Positions 44,151-55,483 of a stretch of 64,000 bases of DNA are shown in pieces. The translations under genes were made by a program, and so were the position numbers. A model generated the notes under the pieces. The model did no database searches. It was not told where the DNA came from and worked only from the letters and a program-made list of their open reading frames with translations. The first letter of the stretch is position 1. Each line of letters begins with the position of its first letter. The DNA comes from Lumnitzera littorea (Eukaryota; Streptophyta; Magnoliopsida; Myrtales; Combretaceae), in assembly GCA_024138015.1 (NCBI GenBank), contig JAMXBB010000008.1, positions 47,494,240 through 47,558,239 on the forward strand. Reading direction: 5' to 3'.

Positions 44151-44640
44151 ACTTTCACTACAATGATTTGACAACATTCTCTTGTGCCTCCTACACTTCC
44201 TTAGGACTCATAAGGGTTAGTATAACCTTCTTCATGTCCTTTTAGAACATGTAAGTGTTCCTATACCTATCATGTAATACCCTCAAGTCAAATAACCAGG
44301 GTTGGCCAAGTAAGATATCTGAAGTGCACATGGGTAAGACGTTACACAACACCTCTTCCTTATACCTATCACCAATGGCAATCGACACTCTAACCTGTTT
44401 GGCAGTTGGAAAACCTCCCTTCTCGTTTAGCTAATGAATCTTGTGCGACTTAGAGTACGAAAGGGTTGAGAACTTCATAGCCTTAACTACTCCTTGTGTT
44501 ATAACATTGGTATAACTTCCTCCATCAATGATCAAGGCGCATAGCTTGCCATTCACTCAACAATTTGTGTGGAAAAGATTCTCCCTTTGCACATTCTCAT
44601 TGGCTACAAAAGTGTTAAGAGATCGATACACAACAAAACA
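44151..44640 (-). pseudogene. Aspartic protease of element F
   Basis: Active site reads 'LIIDGGSYTNV' near 44509-44545 (usual D-S-G, here D-G-G). Then 'KQVRVSIAIGDRYKEEVLCN' and 'VLPMCTSDILLGQPWLFDLR' near 44330-44270, close to the family consensus ending in I-L-L-G-R-P-W. Stops follow 'HKIH' and 'YMF'. Confidence 0.8.
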
Positions 44641-46025
44641 GTACTCAGCTCTTGCCTTAAAAGGTGTAAAGGCATCAGGGCCTACCTAAAATTCCTCTAG
44701 CATTAGGCTAAATTGAACCTCCTCCTCTTCTTCACTAGTACTCTCCACTTTAAATTGAGGCTTGCTTCATTTAATCATCATGACATGTCGGTTCAGACAT
44801 TTATTAGCTATGTGTCTACAACCGAGACATTTAAAGCATTTGATCTCTCGGGTTTTCCTTCCTGAGCTCTGACCTTAGTCTCTTGGGACCTTAGGTTCCT
44901 CAGCCTTACCCTTACCTCGGCCCTCTTTAGGTCAGCTTGGCATTTGTCCTTAGCGGTCCACCTTGGAACTATTTGGTGTTCGGCAATAGTTTGATCGCTT
45001 TGGCGTGCTACTTCGACTCAACAATCTTAGTCGACTAGTCTGGCTCCACCTCTACCTCTCAACCCTTTGTACCACTCAAATGGCCTCATCTAGACTCCCA
45101 AGTCTCTACAACTCCACAATATGACCAACCTCAATCCTGTGCCTAGAAATGAATCGAGTTATGGTTTAGGTTTCAAGTTCATCAACATCACATCGAATCA
45201 TCAACAACTAGAATTCCTGTATATACTCATCTACTGACTTGCCGCCTTGCTTCAAATCTTAAAGGCATCAAAAGGTGTCTTGTTCATAGTACTCTAGAAC
45301 AAATTGATTTCTTAGAACTCTCTTCATTTCATTCTACATTCGAATCTCTTAGCATGCTTTCTGGTGCACATTCTACAACTTTTTCCACCACATTGCTGCA
45401 TATTCAAAAAACTCTAATGTAACTACTTTAATATGAATAGCATCCTCATAATTATAGAAGTCAAATATTTTTTTGATCTTTTCCTCTCAATCTAAGTAGT
45501 CATCAATACTACCAGATCTATTAAAGCTTAGAATCTACACTTTAAGATGCTTGGCTCCTTGAGGTGCCCTCAGGTCACGCTCTTCAATAATATCGTATTT
45601 TTCCTCCTCATCAAACTCCTCGAGTTCATCTAGCTCGACCTATCTCTCATTTCTCAGCCATGTTCAATGACAACCTTCTCTCGCGGCCTAGTCTCTAAGA
45701 CTCTTTGTACTGAGATAGCTAAATTGGTTATAATAACAACAAGGTCTTGTATCCACTCATCATTAGTACGTAATGTTTGTTAGGTAACATGACCACAACC
45801 ATGAGCATCACTCTTGACATCGTTAATCTCTCCTTGAATGCTAGGATTCAACATTCTCACAACAAAGCTTCAATAAAACACTCTTCATACAAGAAATTCC
45901 TACATATAAAGAAATTACCAATCGAACAGTGAATTGCAACTTACTCTATTAATCTAAATGAAAACAGAGTATAACAAACAATAGACTAGTAGGAATTACT
46001 ACAACATAGCTCTTGGTCACAACCT
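44641..46025 (-). pseudogene. Gag of element F
   Basis: The zinc knuckle 'CFKCLGCRHIANKCLNR' lies at about 44790-44845, with all three Cys and the His kept, followed by an acidic 'VESTSEEEEEVQFSLMLEEF'. Upstream, to the primer site near 46030, is the damaged gag core region; it has no long open frame. Confidence 0.7.
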
Positions 46026-46052
46026 CAAGCTCTGATACCGGGAATAATATGA

Positions 46053-46750
46053 TGTGCCTAGGAGTTTAGTTATCACTAAGACTTATCGTAGGGGAAAAGA
46101 ACCAAATGGGTCATTCAAAGTATCAAAGAAAATAGAATGGTAAGGTCAGCAAATTGAATGTAGTAGTAGTTGATGTAAAGCTGCTCAGAGGATATGATTC
46201 ACTTATCAACACAATATAACTTAGCACTTCACTTGATATAACGCACAAGTTAATGCTATGGTCTACCTACTACTAATCTTAAGTTACTTAACAAGACTAG
46301 ATAAGAGTGTATGGAAATAGACTTGAAGAGAATGTCTTGCAAGGACCAAGTATATTCAATATGTCTGTAAGGAATGTTTGATGTTTCTGCTATAAAGAAA
46401 AGGGACTATTTATAATAAGTTTCTAAGACAACATTACAATTAAGGAAAATTACAAAAAAGCATATACAATAAGGAGATTCTTAATACATACGAAAAAGGG
46501 TAAATAAGACAAATGACAAAAAAGAAAAATAGTACAAAGTCAGGTGAAAAGGACAGGTGAAAACTCGTCAATGGTCCAGTACTAAGGAATCTTTGGGCAT
46601 AGAAGCTGAGTTAGATCATGATGTGGCGGCACTAGGCGACCGAGACGAGTCAGGAATGTCGTAAGTATTAGTATTAGGCCAAAAGATATGTACTCGGCTA
46701 ACAAGAGCCTATGTCTCGGCACTTGGCAGGAAGCTCTCAACAACTGAAGG
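46053..46750 (-). repeat. 5' LTR of element F
   Basis: 698 bp paired with 40792-41471. It ends CACA on the minus strand next to the primer site region; the outer end is CCTTCAGTTG. A 'GGGACTATTTATAATAAG' block near 46395 suits a promoter on the minus strand (TTATTATAAATAG). Confidence 0.85.
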
Positions 46751-46755
46751 TCTAA

Positions 46756-47164
46756 GCAAGACTTAGTTTGCAAGGCTTAGGCCCTCAACATTTGGCAAAG
46801 AGTTCTTGGTAAAAGAGTAGTAGGCATTAAGACAAGGGTTAGAACAAAGTAGAGTGTACCTACTTAAAGCTCTTAAGGAGTTTAGCCACCATTTTATTGT
46901 GTACTGTTTCTCATCCTTGATAGTTTGATAAGAGAAAATTCTCCTAGTAAGGGACTGGAGGCCTCTTAGGCATGCACAAGTAAGCAGGCTAGAGGTCGGT
47001 AATCCATCACTTTTGATTTTCACAAATTTGTTACTCCACCATCTCTTCTTCCTACCTCCATGTGCAAGGGGGTATCTTACTCTTTCTATCATCCTACTTC
47101 TGTACTTCTTCCTACTTTGGCAATGATTCCATAGTAAGCTTCCTAATTATCATTTCCCCTTCAC
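46756..47164 (-). pseudogene. Element E: spacer downstream of the protease
   Basis: The minus strand holds an open 109-codon stretch (46763-47092) without a motif I recognise. It lies between the protease of element E and, past element F, its RT lead-in region. It is probably the poorly conserved linker of the polyprotein. Confidence 0.4.
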
Positions 47165-47600
47165 CTATATATTCATAAAATGTTTTTCCTCAGTGAAGTA
47201 AGAACCTCCATAATTGAAAAGGCTTCTAGTAATAGAGATAAAGACATCATTCCACTTACAATAGCCTTTGATGCATTGATGAAGCTTTGAGGAGACAAGA
47301 TTATGATTATAGGGCCATTTCCTTCCTATCAACAAATTGTAGGAGACTAAAGCATCAAAAACATGAAGCTTAGTTGATTTGTGAATAGTTTTGACCTCTA
47401 AATTAGCATTGATGAACTCCATCATTTTCATGAGGACATCATCAAAGCCATGAATATCAATTGGTTGCTTCACTAAACTCCTCATGTCAAGTTTTGTAGC
47501 TTTAAAAATTATGAGTTGTATAATGTTCCGTGAAGACTTATTGTCTATGAAAGTTTGTCTAATAGGATGACTATTGGGCTCACTTTCTCCATATCATGGG
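47165..47600 (-). pseudogene. Element E: aspartic protease (Tat/Athila type)
   Basis: Minus strand 'TFIDNKSSRNIIQ' near 47560-47520 corresponds to the 'VLVDGGSSVNLL' active-site block, with Gly-Gly changed to Asn-Lys. Then 'LVKQPIDIHGFDD', 'FINANLEVKT', 'FDALVSYNLLIGRKWPYNHN' and 'VSSKLHQCIKGY' match the region ending 'YN.LLGRPW.H....VPS.LHQ.LK' typical of Tat/Athila. The 47165-47485 part is one open frame of 106 codons. Confidence 0.8.
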
Positions 47601-48690
47601 CAATTATGGTTTAGGGTGCTCATACATGTCATCACTAATCAAGATGATCGCGATCTCCTGTACCTTTAACATCTTACAAATCAACTACATTCTATTGCAC
47701 TGCTCATATTGATATCCTAAAATCTCAACAAGAGCATTTGCCACTAAAATCCTAGACTTCATGTCAAATCCAAGAATATTAAAGAAACTCCTTACATTAG
47801 TTGTCTTGACTAAGGCGATCACCACATGATTGCTAGGAATCTCATTACCTCTTTTTCATTCATTAGCAGGAGTATCCTTTTACAATACATTCCCCAATGT
47901 ATTGTATCGAGGTTGATCAACTTCTTGATAGGCTATTGGATCGTATAAGATTGCATTGATAACCCCTTGATTTTTGTATGCAGGAAGCAAGTTTCTATGC
48001 ACATAATTGTTATCATCTAACTCAAGCTTACCATTAAGAACGTTTTCATTAAAGATCCTTCTCAAAGTCTAACATGCTTTTGTTAAGTAGCCAACTGACT
48101 TGTAGAACCAATAAAATTTTGCATCATTCTTCTCCTATGATGTAGGCTCCCTCTCAACCTTTAGTAACATGATAACTTTATCCTTGAGCCATTATTTAAG
48201 CACAGCATGCACTTTATTTCTTAGACATGGAAAATGTAGGATTTTCATAGCCTTAACCCTCCCCATCATCTTGTTTGCCATTTCTTACTAGGTTCACCTC
48301 TCTACTTTGTAATGGAATTGTTATTCCTTCATATACTTTCCATTAATATGAAGGACTTGAGAGACAAATTCTTTCTTGAGACATAAAATATATTTTGTAA
48401 ACATCCCTTGGATACAAATCTTAACCAATTCTTTCTTGTCACATATATCCTAGATGTATAATGAACGATCACTAAAACGTTCAATGTAATCCATGAGGTC
48501 CACTTTTGGACACTATCTTATGTACCCTATGCCACTAATAGTTACTCAATCTCCAATCCTAAATAATTTTCAATGAACATTATGCACATCAAAGATAGAT
48601 TAATATACCATACCATGTGAATAGCTTTTCAGTTAGTAACTTCAAGAATTCCTTTAACTTAAGGTCATCATCAAGGTCAAAGACATCAAG
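47601..48690 (-). pseudogene. Element E: gag, C-terminal part
   Basis: Minus strand: 'LDVFDLDDDLKLKEFLKLLT' begins across the C insertion and continues 'EKLFTWYINLS' (about 48640-48600), 'DYIERFSDRSLYI', 'ELVKICIQGMFTKYI' (48490-48400), and 'FYWFYKSVGYLTKACWTLRR' with 'IFNENVLNGKL' (48120-48020), a relic of the knuckle 'C..H...GH....C...R..'. These blocks are collinear with Tat-type gag. Stops are spread throughout. Confidence 0.75.
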
Positions 48691-49599
48691 TGATAGGGAT
48701 CAAGGACCGATTACATGCTCTCGAACCCGAGAGCTCTCTTAAGTGGTTCACTAAGTTGTCCAAGATGAGCTAAGCGCTAAGGAGCAGTGCTTAACCTAAT
48801 CCAATCTATCGAGCTACTTTGCTCTCCATGCTATCCAAGATATTGTTGAGGTAAGAAACCAGCATGCCGAGCCGAACCGTTCACTAAACCATAGTCCAAA
48901 TGCCAAATCTAAGTACAACAATCTCCACTGTGCCAAAGCCAACCAAGATTCTTAAGAGCCAACCCTCTAAGGCCAACCCAAGATGATCCATCCCTAAACT
49001 AACTACAATCCAGCCCCTTCTAACGCTAAACAAGCCTGAACAAAGGCCCACTCCTGTTCAAACCACAATACTATTAAAATCATAGTAAAAACACGTGCAC
49101 ACTGTCCTTACTGACAACCGTATTGTCCTTTTTGACAAACAACATAAGCTACACACGATTTCGTGTCTCTCTGTATAATAATTTCCTTTTTATTTAGCGA
49201 ATAGGAATTCATTCTTGTAATTATCTGTAACATAGAACTTGCCCTAACAATTTACTATAAATAGTCACATAATGTAATAGCCACAAGAAGATATACAAAA
49301 GAATCTACTGGAATTTTTACCTTCTCTTAAGCTAAGTGTCCTCTTACTCTTGAGCTACTCTTATCTAGCCCATTCGAGCATGAACTAGTAGCGAGTGACC
49401 TTCGGCCACACTTGTACGTCATATCAAGTGCGACTTAAGCTCATGTGAGGCGTTGGTGCGTCATATCCAATGTCGGTGCATAGGACCCCCTACTCTCCCT
49501 CGATTGTCATTTACTTTTCAAGCCATCTTGCAACTTGGACCGATCGCCTTTGGTTACAAGTGATATTGGGTTCGTGTGTTCACCCACGAGTTCGTATCA
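48691..49599 (+). repeat. 5' LTR of element C
   Basis: 909 bp, TGATAGGGATCAAGGACC to GAGTTCGTATCA. TATA-like 'TTTACTATAAATAGTCACAT' near 49251. The last 370 bp pair with 52040-52423 and with 8000-8391; the first 300 bp have no counterpart in the 3' LTR. Confidence 0.85.
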
Positions 49600-49601
49600 T
49601 C

Positions 49602-49615
49602 TTGATATTAGAGCC
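49602..49615 (+). promoter_or_regulatory. Primer binding site of element C (mutated)
   Basis: TTGATATTAGAGCC, the initiator-Met-type site TTGGTATCAGAGCC with two G/C-to-A/T changes, two bases after the 5' LTR. Confidence 0.75.
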
Positions 49616-49818
49616 TGGCTACGTTTGAAGCTAGATCCTGCTACTGTGTTCTTTTAATAGTTTGTCACTGCTTTTGTGTGATAATGGTTTTATTGTTAGC
49701 TTTGAAGTTTAGTAGTGAGAAGTGTTTTGTACTCTATTTCCCCTATTTTCGTTACGCCAAAACATAGTGTGGTTGACTCTGTGTTTGTTGTGAAGTTGTC
49801 ATTGTGAAGTAAACATCA

Positions 49819-51150
49819 ATGTTGGATTCAATCGTGCAAGGGACTTTGGGAAACCAAAAAAATTGGTACTCGACATGGTTAAGGAAAGGAAGGAAGCTTC
49901 TCACCTTAGTCAATGAGTGACTGCTTGGATAAGCTTACCAATTTAGTAGCTAGTCTGGTGATTATCATCCAAAAAGATAGAAAGTAAGCTAAAAACAGCC
50001 CCATGAGGGAACGTGAATAGCAAGGCCGAGGCAATGGTCAATTTGGCTAAGATAATGCCCTAGCTCGACTACCGTAAGCTGAAGAATTGGTAGGTACGCT
50101 AGACGAAGACTAGTACTTGAAGAGATTGAGGAGGAAATAGAAGGAGGTGACGAGGTAGAAGAGTACTACAAACCTGAGGAAAGGAATGTACAAGCCCTTA
50201 GAGTTAAGGGATTAAGGATACATATTTCGAGTTTCTTTGGAAGTAGTGATGCCGAAGACTACCTAGATTGGGTAGATAAGATTGAAAAGCAGTTTAAATG
50301 CCACAAAGTGCCCGAAAATGCAAAGGTTAGGCTAATTGTATTGGAGTTCACTAGCTATGTTGCCTTATGGTGGAAGAACTTGCAAGCTACCAAAAGAATG
50401 GAAGGAGAACGAGAGATTAGGAGTTAGGATGACATGAAGAGAGTTATGCAAACAAGGTTCGTATGAAGCTATTATTTACAGGATGCCTTTAAGAGACTGC
50501 AAGAACTGAGATAAGGAAGATCGAGTGTGGATGCTTATGTTAAGGAGTTCCAAATGCTAATGATCCGATGTGAAGTTGTAGAGCCAGAAGATCAAACTGT
50601 GTCTCAATTCATTAGCGGATTGAAGTATGAGATTGGGGATGTTCTAGAAACCTTAGATGTTAGAACGCTTAATGATGCAATCTGAGCTGCCCAAAGGATA
50701 GAAAGACATCGAATAAGAAGATTCCCACCACTCATCAACTATCCTGGCAATAGCCAACCTTTTTCAAGTAGACCTATGTGAACGAAATCGAGCAAGGTCA
50801 TCAAGACCCGACCTACTTAGACTACCCAAGCAGAGCAGAAGGAACCACTAAGGAAGTTTGAGAAAGGCTAGAGTTCAAGGAGGAAGACGAGTGAGATTAA
50901 GTGTTTCAAATGCCAAGGATTTGGACACATGGTCGCTCAGTATCCGAACAGGCGAACAATGGTGATCAAAGGCGAGGCACCAACCATTAAGGTCGATAAT
51001 ACTGATAAGGAAGTAAAGGAGTCGAAGAAGGACAAACAGATTGAGCTGTCTGAGGAAGAAGTTATCTATAGCGAAGAAGGCAACTTCATGTCGACCGCTC
51101 TAGTATTGAGGAGGACAATGAATATCAGTCCTATGCCTAAAGATGAATAG
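49819..51150 (+). pseudogene. Gag of element C
   Basis: A possible start is ATG at 49819 ('MLDSIVQGTLGNQKNWYSTW'). The Retrotrans_gag core is well kept at about 50200-50700: 'DAEDYLDWVDKIEKQFKCHK', 'VRLIVLEFTSYVALWWKNLQ', 'DAFKRLQELR', 'VDAYVKEFQMLMIRCE', 'TVSQFISGLKYEIGDVLETL'. The knuckle 'CFKCQGFGHMVAQYPNRR' at 50907-50960 has its last Cys changed to Tyr. An acidic tail ('KQIELSEEEVIYSEEG') follows to a stop near 51148. Only a few stops interrupt it, so it is better kept than the gag of B or F. Confidence 0.88.
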
Positions 51151-51413
51151 AGAGAAAATCTCTTCCATAATGGGTGCAAGGTGAACAAATCACTATGCAT
51201 GTTGATCGTTGACAATGGGAGTTGCACCAATGCAACCTCTACATTTGTGATCTAGCAACTAAAATTGCCGATCATACCCTACTTGAAACCTTACAAGCTT
51301 CATTAGCTCAATGATAAAGGAGCCCTATAAATGAACAAACAGGTATCTATGTCGATCTGTATAGGCAGGTATCGAAAGGAAGTGCTTTGTGATGTGCTGC
51401 CCATGAATGCATC
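51151..51413 (+). pseudogene. Protease of element C, truncated
   Basis: Plus strand 'MLIVDNGSCTNATSTFVI' near 51200 is the active site, with D-S-G changed to D-N-G. Then 'NKQVSMSICIGRYRKEVLCD' and 'VLPMNAS' run directly into the TGATAGG of the next LTR at 51414. The expected I-L-L-G-R-P-W region and everything after it are gone. Confidence 0.85.
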
Positions 51414-52423
51414 TGATAGGAATCAGTCTATGACGATCTCTAAGCTAGTGCTGACTTGTCGTAAGCTGAAGCCAACCTGTTCTAACTTGAAGCCAAATTG
51501 TTCAAAGCCAAGGCCTAACAGCTTTTGTAAATGCTAAGCTAATACCAGAAGACCGAAGGGAAGGAAAGGAGCTACTCAGCCTCAAGTCTGTTGTCTGTCA
51601 AGAAGCCGAGAAACCACACGGCCAAGCACTTAAGGCCAAAGAACAACTTGGCATAGTACAGGAAAGTTCACACCAAGCAATCCAAGAGTATAGCAACTGT
51701 AGGATAACCTCACTGGGAGCTTAGCCAAGCAAAATAAGACTCCTAAGCACCCCCCCGGGGCTCGAACACTCGATTGCCAACTGGCCCCTACTCGGGCTCA
51801 TAGACAACTCGGATGACTAGATGCTGACCACTACGTTAAATCCACAATTTTGTATACTTTGTAAACATTTTTCTTATTTCAATTGTAGGCCATTCTCTAA
51901 AGTTTAAGGCCTTGTATATTATTTACAGTTTTGCCACTAGGCTTTTAGGACTCACAATAAATAGCAACAATTGTAATTATTAAGGGCAATGAAGAATATT
52001 CAGATAGAGAGTTTACACTTGAACATTCCTTCTTGTCAATATTTGTAATTATCTGTAACATAGAACTTACCCTAACAGGGTACTATAAATAATCACATAA
52101 TGTAACAACCGTAAGAAGATATACAAAAGAATACACTGGACTTTTTACCTTCTTTTGAGTTAAGTGTCTTCTTACTCTTGAGCTACTCTTATCTAGCCCA
52201 TTCGAGTATGGACTGGTGAGTGACCTCTAGCCACACTTATATGTCATATCAAGTGCGAACTGAGCTCATGTGAGGTGTTGGTGCATCATATCCAGCGTCG
52301 GTACATGGGACCCTTACTCTCCCTTGACTATTATTTACTTTTTAGGCCATCTTGCAGCTTAGACCCATCCCCTTTGGTTACATGTGATATTAGGTTCATG
52401 TGTTCACCTACGAGTCCATATCA
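51414..52423 (+). repeat. 3' LTR of element C, mosaic of families D and C
   Basis: 51414-52035 follows LTR family D (TGATAGGAATCAGTC; 'ACAATTTTGTATACTTTGTA'; 'GCCACTAGGCTTTTAGGACT'; TATA-like 'CAATAAATAGCAAC'). From about 52040 it follows the C LTR ('TTTGTAATTATCTGTAACAT' and on to GAGTCCATATCA), so a second TATA-like block lies at about 52080. The switch point falls near 52030-52040. Confidence 0.8.
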
Positions 52424-52560
52424 TCGAGTGTCTCAACAAATTTTAAGAGATGCTCTTTGGAGCTCCCTAGCTTTCGTTCAATTTGCAGAACTTAGGACTG
52501 GTGTAACGCTTCGGGTAGACTTATCCATAACCCTCTAGGGGTATGGGAACTTTAAATTGA
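52424..52560 (-). pseudogene. Element E: gag, N-terminal side of element C insertion
   Basis: Minus strand 'SKEHLLKFVETLDV' (ending at the C insertion) joins 'FDLDDDLKLKEF' on the far side at 48690, giving the Tat gag segment '..P.EH..RFIEDL.......LKLREFSKSL..'. Further upstream on the minus strand frames are lost near 52560, so gag start, leader and 5' LTR of element E are not recognised. Confidence 0.65.
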
Positions 52561-54349
52561 GAACACTATAGAGGGCATTACTTGTATTTGCTTAATTTAC
52601 TTCTCAATGTCTTCCATCATCATATAGAATGAAACACAAGTGCATGATTAGCTCCCACCTTAAGCTTTCATGTAGTAATGTGGGTTACTATTGTGGTAGT
52701 CATCATAGGCTACAAATTGCACTTAAAAGAGAATCCTCTAAGGTGGGCCCTTGTTTCCTCGAATGCAAGTGCTAGTAAGCTAGGTTAGTTTTAAGACCTA
52801 CTAATTCACTTAAGCAAACACAATGGTACAAACCTAAAGCCCCAGACTCCTAAAGACTTGAAGCTAGTTCGATTCTTAAATATAGAAATCCCTAACCAAC
52901 CCTAAGATTAAGACTTATAAGAATAATAATGGCAAATTTAGATAAGAAATCTATGGATTTATAACAACCAACCTAATTAGTGAAAGGGGGGAAACCTAGG
53001 GAACCAAAAATAATAAAACATGATATTACATTCAGAAGTAAAATTTAAATAATTAAATAGATAGGCTATGGGAGATAGAAGTTAATATGAGAAATCAGAG
53101 ATAGTAAAAAGTCTAAATACTATAAAATAAAAGATAAGAAACTAACTACAAGGCAACTTCCAAGGATAAAAGTGATAGAAAGTGAGGAAAAGACTTATTT
53201 ACCCCTAAAAGTAAAAACAAGTAGTAAAAAGTTAAAAAAGAAATGGAATAGTACATAGAAAATTAGTAATAAAATAAGGTAAATAAGTAATAAGTGAAGG
53301 CAAGAAATATAACAATGACCAATACACTATGCATGAAAAGCATTATCATGAGGTTCAAGATACGTCTATATATAAAACAAGAGATACTTTAGGTGAAAGC
53401 AAATAAAATATTAAAATAATAGAGTAAAATACAAAAATTTGACAAAATACCCTATAAAAATAAACTAATATGTAAAAAAAAATTGTCAAATCAACCCTAT
53501 AAATGAACAGAACATAAATATATGACTCCTATATTATAACTTCGCATAATTTGGAAAAAGTGTCGTTATTTTCCTTTTTTCATTTCTACTTAAAATACTA
53601 TATTCTACCCCTTTCATTTATACTAAACCCATTTATGCTTAAAGACAATAACAAATTAATGAATGAAATTTAGATCGCTTGGCTATTACTTAACAAGATT
53701 ACATTACTTCTTAAGAAATCATCCTGTTTTCTTTTATGAATAGAACATAAATATATTTTCAACATCATTTTCTTCCTAACTTTACAAGAGTTACCAAAAA
53801 TTATAATCTAATTAACTACTCCATTCACTATCATAATGATAAAACCACTATGCTAACTATTAGGAAACAATTATATGGATCTACTAAGCATTTTTAACCC
53901 TTCTCTACTGCATAAGCTGACCTTTCTATTATGATATGATGATTTATCAATTCCTAATGGAAAGTAGTAAAGATCTTTGCTCCTTACCTCAATACCAAGC
54001 TATAAGCCTTACTGTATTAGTATATAGAAAAGTTTTGCCTTTAGAAGCTTATTAAAAACCTTATTCTAACTTAAGAATATCTTCTTAGAAACTCTTGTTT
54101 TGCATGTAAGAATTTCCTTAGTAAATCTATCTTAAGTAAATTAACCAACTTCATCATAATTATGTTATTTCTATCAAGGAATTGTTGGTCAATGTATTGC
54201 TTATGGTTGTAATTAGAATTGCTTGTGTACATGATGTAAATGTGTTTGATATGTCATGTAGTAGCTAAGCCTATTTGATTAATGTGATTGGCTGTGTTAT
54301 AATTTTTATTTTATGTTGTGATTTGATATATTACTTGATCACCCTTTAA
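52561..54349. other. AT-rich non-coding DNA, probably the body of an LTR
   Basis: No domain recognised. The sequence is AT-rich with a purine bias at 53000-53420. Because the next segment is the 3' part of a plus-strand Del/Tekay-like LTR, much of this is likely its 5' part. A start with TG and matching target duplication could not be fixed. Any 5' LTR of element E would also be expected here, but was not seen. Confidence 0.35.
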
Positions 54350-55129
54350 TTAGTACTAAAAAATTCTCTTCGGCCTTAATCAGCTGGACATGAATTGCAT
54401 CCCATACATATTTTCATTTTCCTCCACCAAAAGCTGACTACCAAGTGAGGTATAAGTGTTACCTTCTTTCAACCATATTAAATTACACTAATCGAATAGG
54501 AGGTAGTAGTACAAGTAAAAGATATTCAAGGATAATTCGAAGTGGTTTGGGGAGGAGCAATGGTCTATTGCACACACCTAGATTTAACTAGAGAATGTTG
54601 CTTTTAGAAACTCCTTAGAACCTAGACTGTAGTGGGGCTAATTTCTCTAATCTCATAATGGATTGAATAATGTCATGTAGATAACATTTGATTCATTTGC
54701 ATTGTAGTCTAACTAAACCATAATTGTTTACTTGATAAATGTAAAATGCATGTTCCTTGCCAACTTATTGAGTATGTGGATTCGCAGATACCCCTATAAG
54801 TACTTTTTTGCAGGTAAACTTTACACTAGTTTAAGGATAGGAAAGCTAAGTGAGGTTTAATCTTCTAAGCTAACTACTACAATTCTAAACCAATTCATTT
54901 TTTCATTTTTAAAACCCTTAAATTTTGTTGTAATAAACAAATCTTCATGTTTAATTCAAGAATTATTCTTGGAGGTTATCTATGTTATACTTTGTTTCCA
55001 TTGATGTTGCATGCTTTGATATGACTTCATGTTTACTATTGCTATAATGGTAACTACAGGCCCTATACTATCATTATCTATTAGTATGTACGGTAGGACT
55101 ATTATGATTAAGAAACCTAAAGCGTGACA
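54350..55129 (+). mobile_element. 3' part of a Del/Tekay-like long LTR
   Basis: Collinear with 4740-5698 of the solo LTR at 1989: 'GAATTGCATCCC', 'ATAATGTCATG', 'TTGCATTG', a 'TTATTGAGTATGTGGATTCG' block where the other copy has 'TTACTGAGAAGTTGTCACTC', 'TTTTTTGCAGGT', and the terminal AAGCGTGACA. Divergence is considerable, so it is a relative and not a recent copy. Confidence 0.55.
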
Positions 55130-55263
55130 CCATGTATTGTAATGGGTGCACAACATCCTTCTGGTACTAGACTTCGTCTTCTATAGGGGTTAGATCAATT
55201 CATCCTTCTGGTAGCACAAGCTGCCATTCTGATAGGAACTGCATGAAAGCAATAAAGAACTAA

Positions 55264-55479
55264 TTGAAAACATGGGTTTTCTCTTGTATTACATGTGCAG
55301 TTGGTGAATCATTAGCAGTAGGTGCTTACATGGCCATAGTGCAACATTCTCCTCCATTACTTAGATTTGCTCAATCACATTATATTAGGTCTCTTACTCT
55401 TGGGGTGCTATCTTGTATGGCCTTTTTATGTGCAGGTGCCATTTTGTCAAGTACTCTCCTTTCTCAATGGAGTTGCTAA
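55264..55479 (+). other. Unassigned 71-codon ORF with two hydrophobic stretches
   Basis: Reads 'MKTWVFSCITCAVGESLAVG', then 'AYMAIVQHSP', 'SLTLGVLSCMAFLCAGAILS' and ends shortly after. An acceptor-like TGTGCAG lies at about 55295. I do not recognise a family. It lies between an LTR end (55129) and repeat A copy 2 (from 55484). It could be an exon relic of a membrane protein or chance. Confidence 0.2.
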
Positions 55480-55483
55480 ATAA

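Larger units (their letters stand above)
40792..46750 (-). mobile_element. Ty3/gypsy retrotransposon F, complete, minus strand
   Basis: 5.96-kb element with LTRs 46053-46750 (5') and 40792-41471 (3') and identical 5-bp flanks tctaa (40787-40791, 46751-46755). A primer-site core GGTATCAGAGC lies near 46028-46038 and a purine tract GAGGGAAAA at about 41472-41482. Order on the minus strand: gag, protease, RT, RNase H, integrase. Primer site, protein blocks and YFDD motif resemble element B, so B and F are related but distinct families. It sits in element E between its protease and RT. Stops are frequent; not active. Confidence 0.9.
48691..52423 (+). mobile_element. Ty3/gypsy retrotransposon C, internally deleted, plus strand
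   Basis: Plus-strand element with 5' LTR 48691-49599, primer site, gag, start of protease, and a 3' LTR 51414-52423. Flanks are tcaag (48686-48690) and tcgag (52424-52428), differing at one base, and the gag reading of element E continues across it. RT, RNase H, integrase and the purine tract are missing: the reading goes from mid-protease directly into an LTR start. The 3' LTR is a mosaic (D-like first part, C-like last part). It therefore arose by recombination or by deletion between a D insertion and the original 3' LTR. Confidence 0.85.

Noticed and set aside
51414..52035. Simple, complete D solo LTR inside element C
   Set aside because: The D similarity stops before the D terminus and no second gcatc target repeat is present; the sequence goes straight on as C LTR, so a mosaic or deletion is needed.
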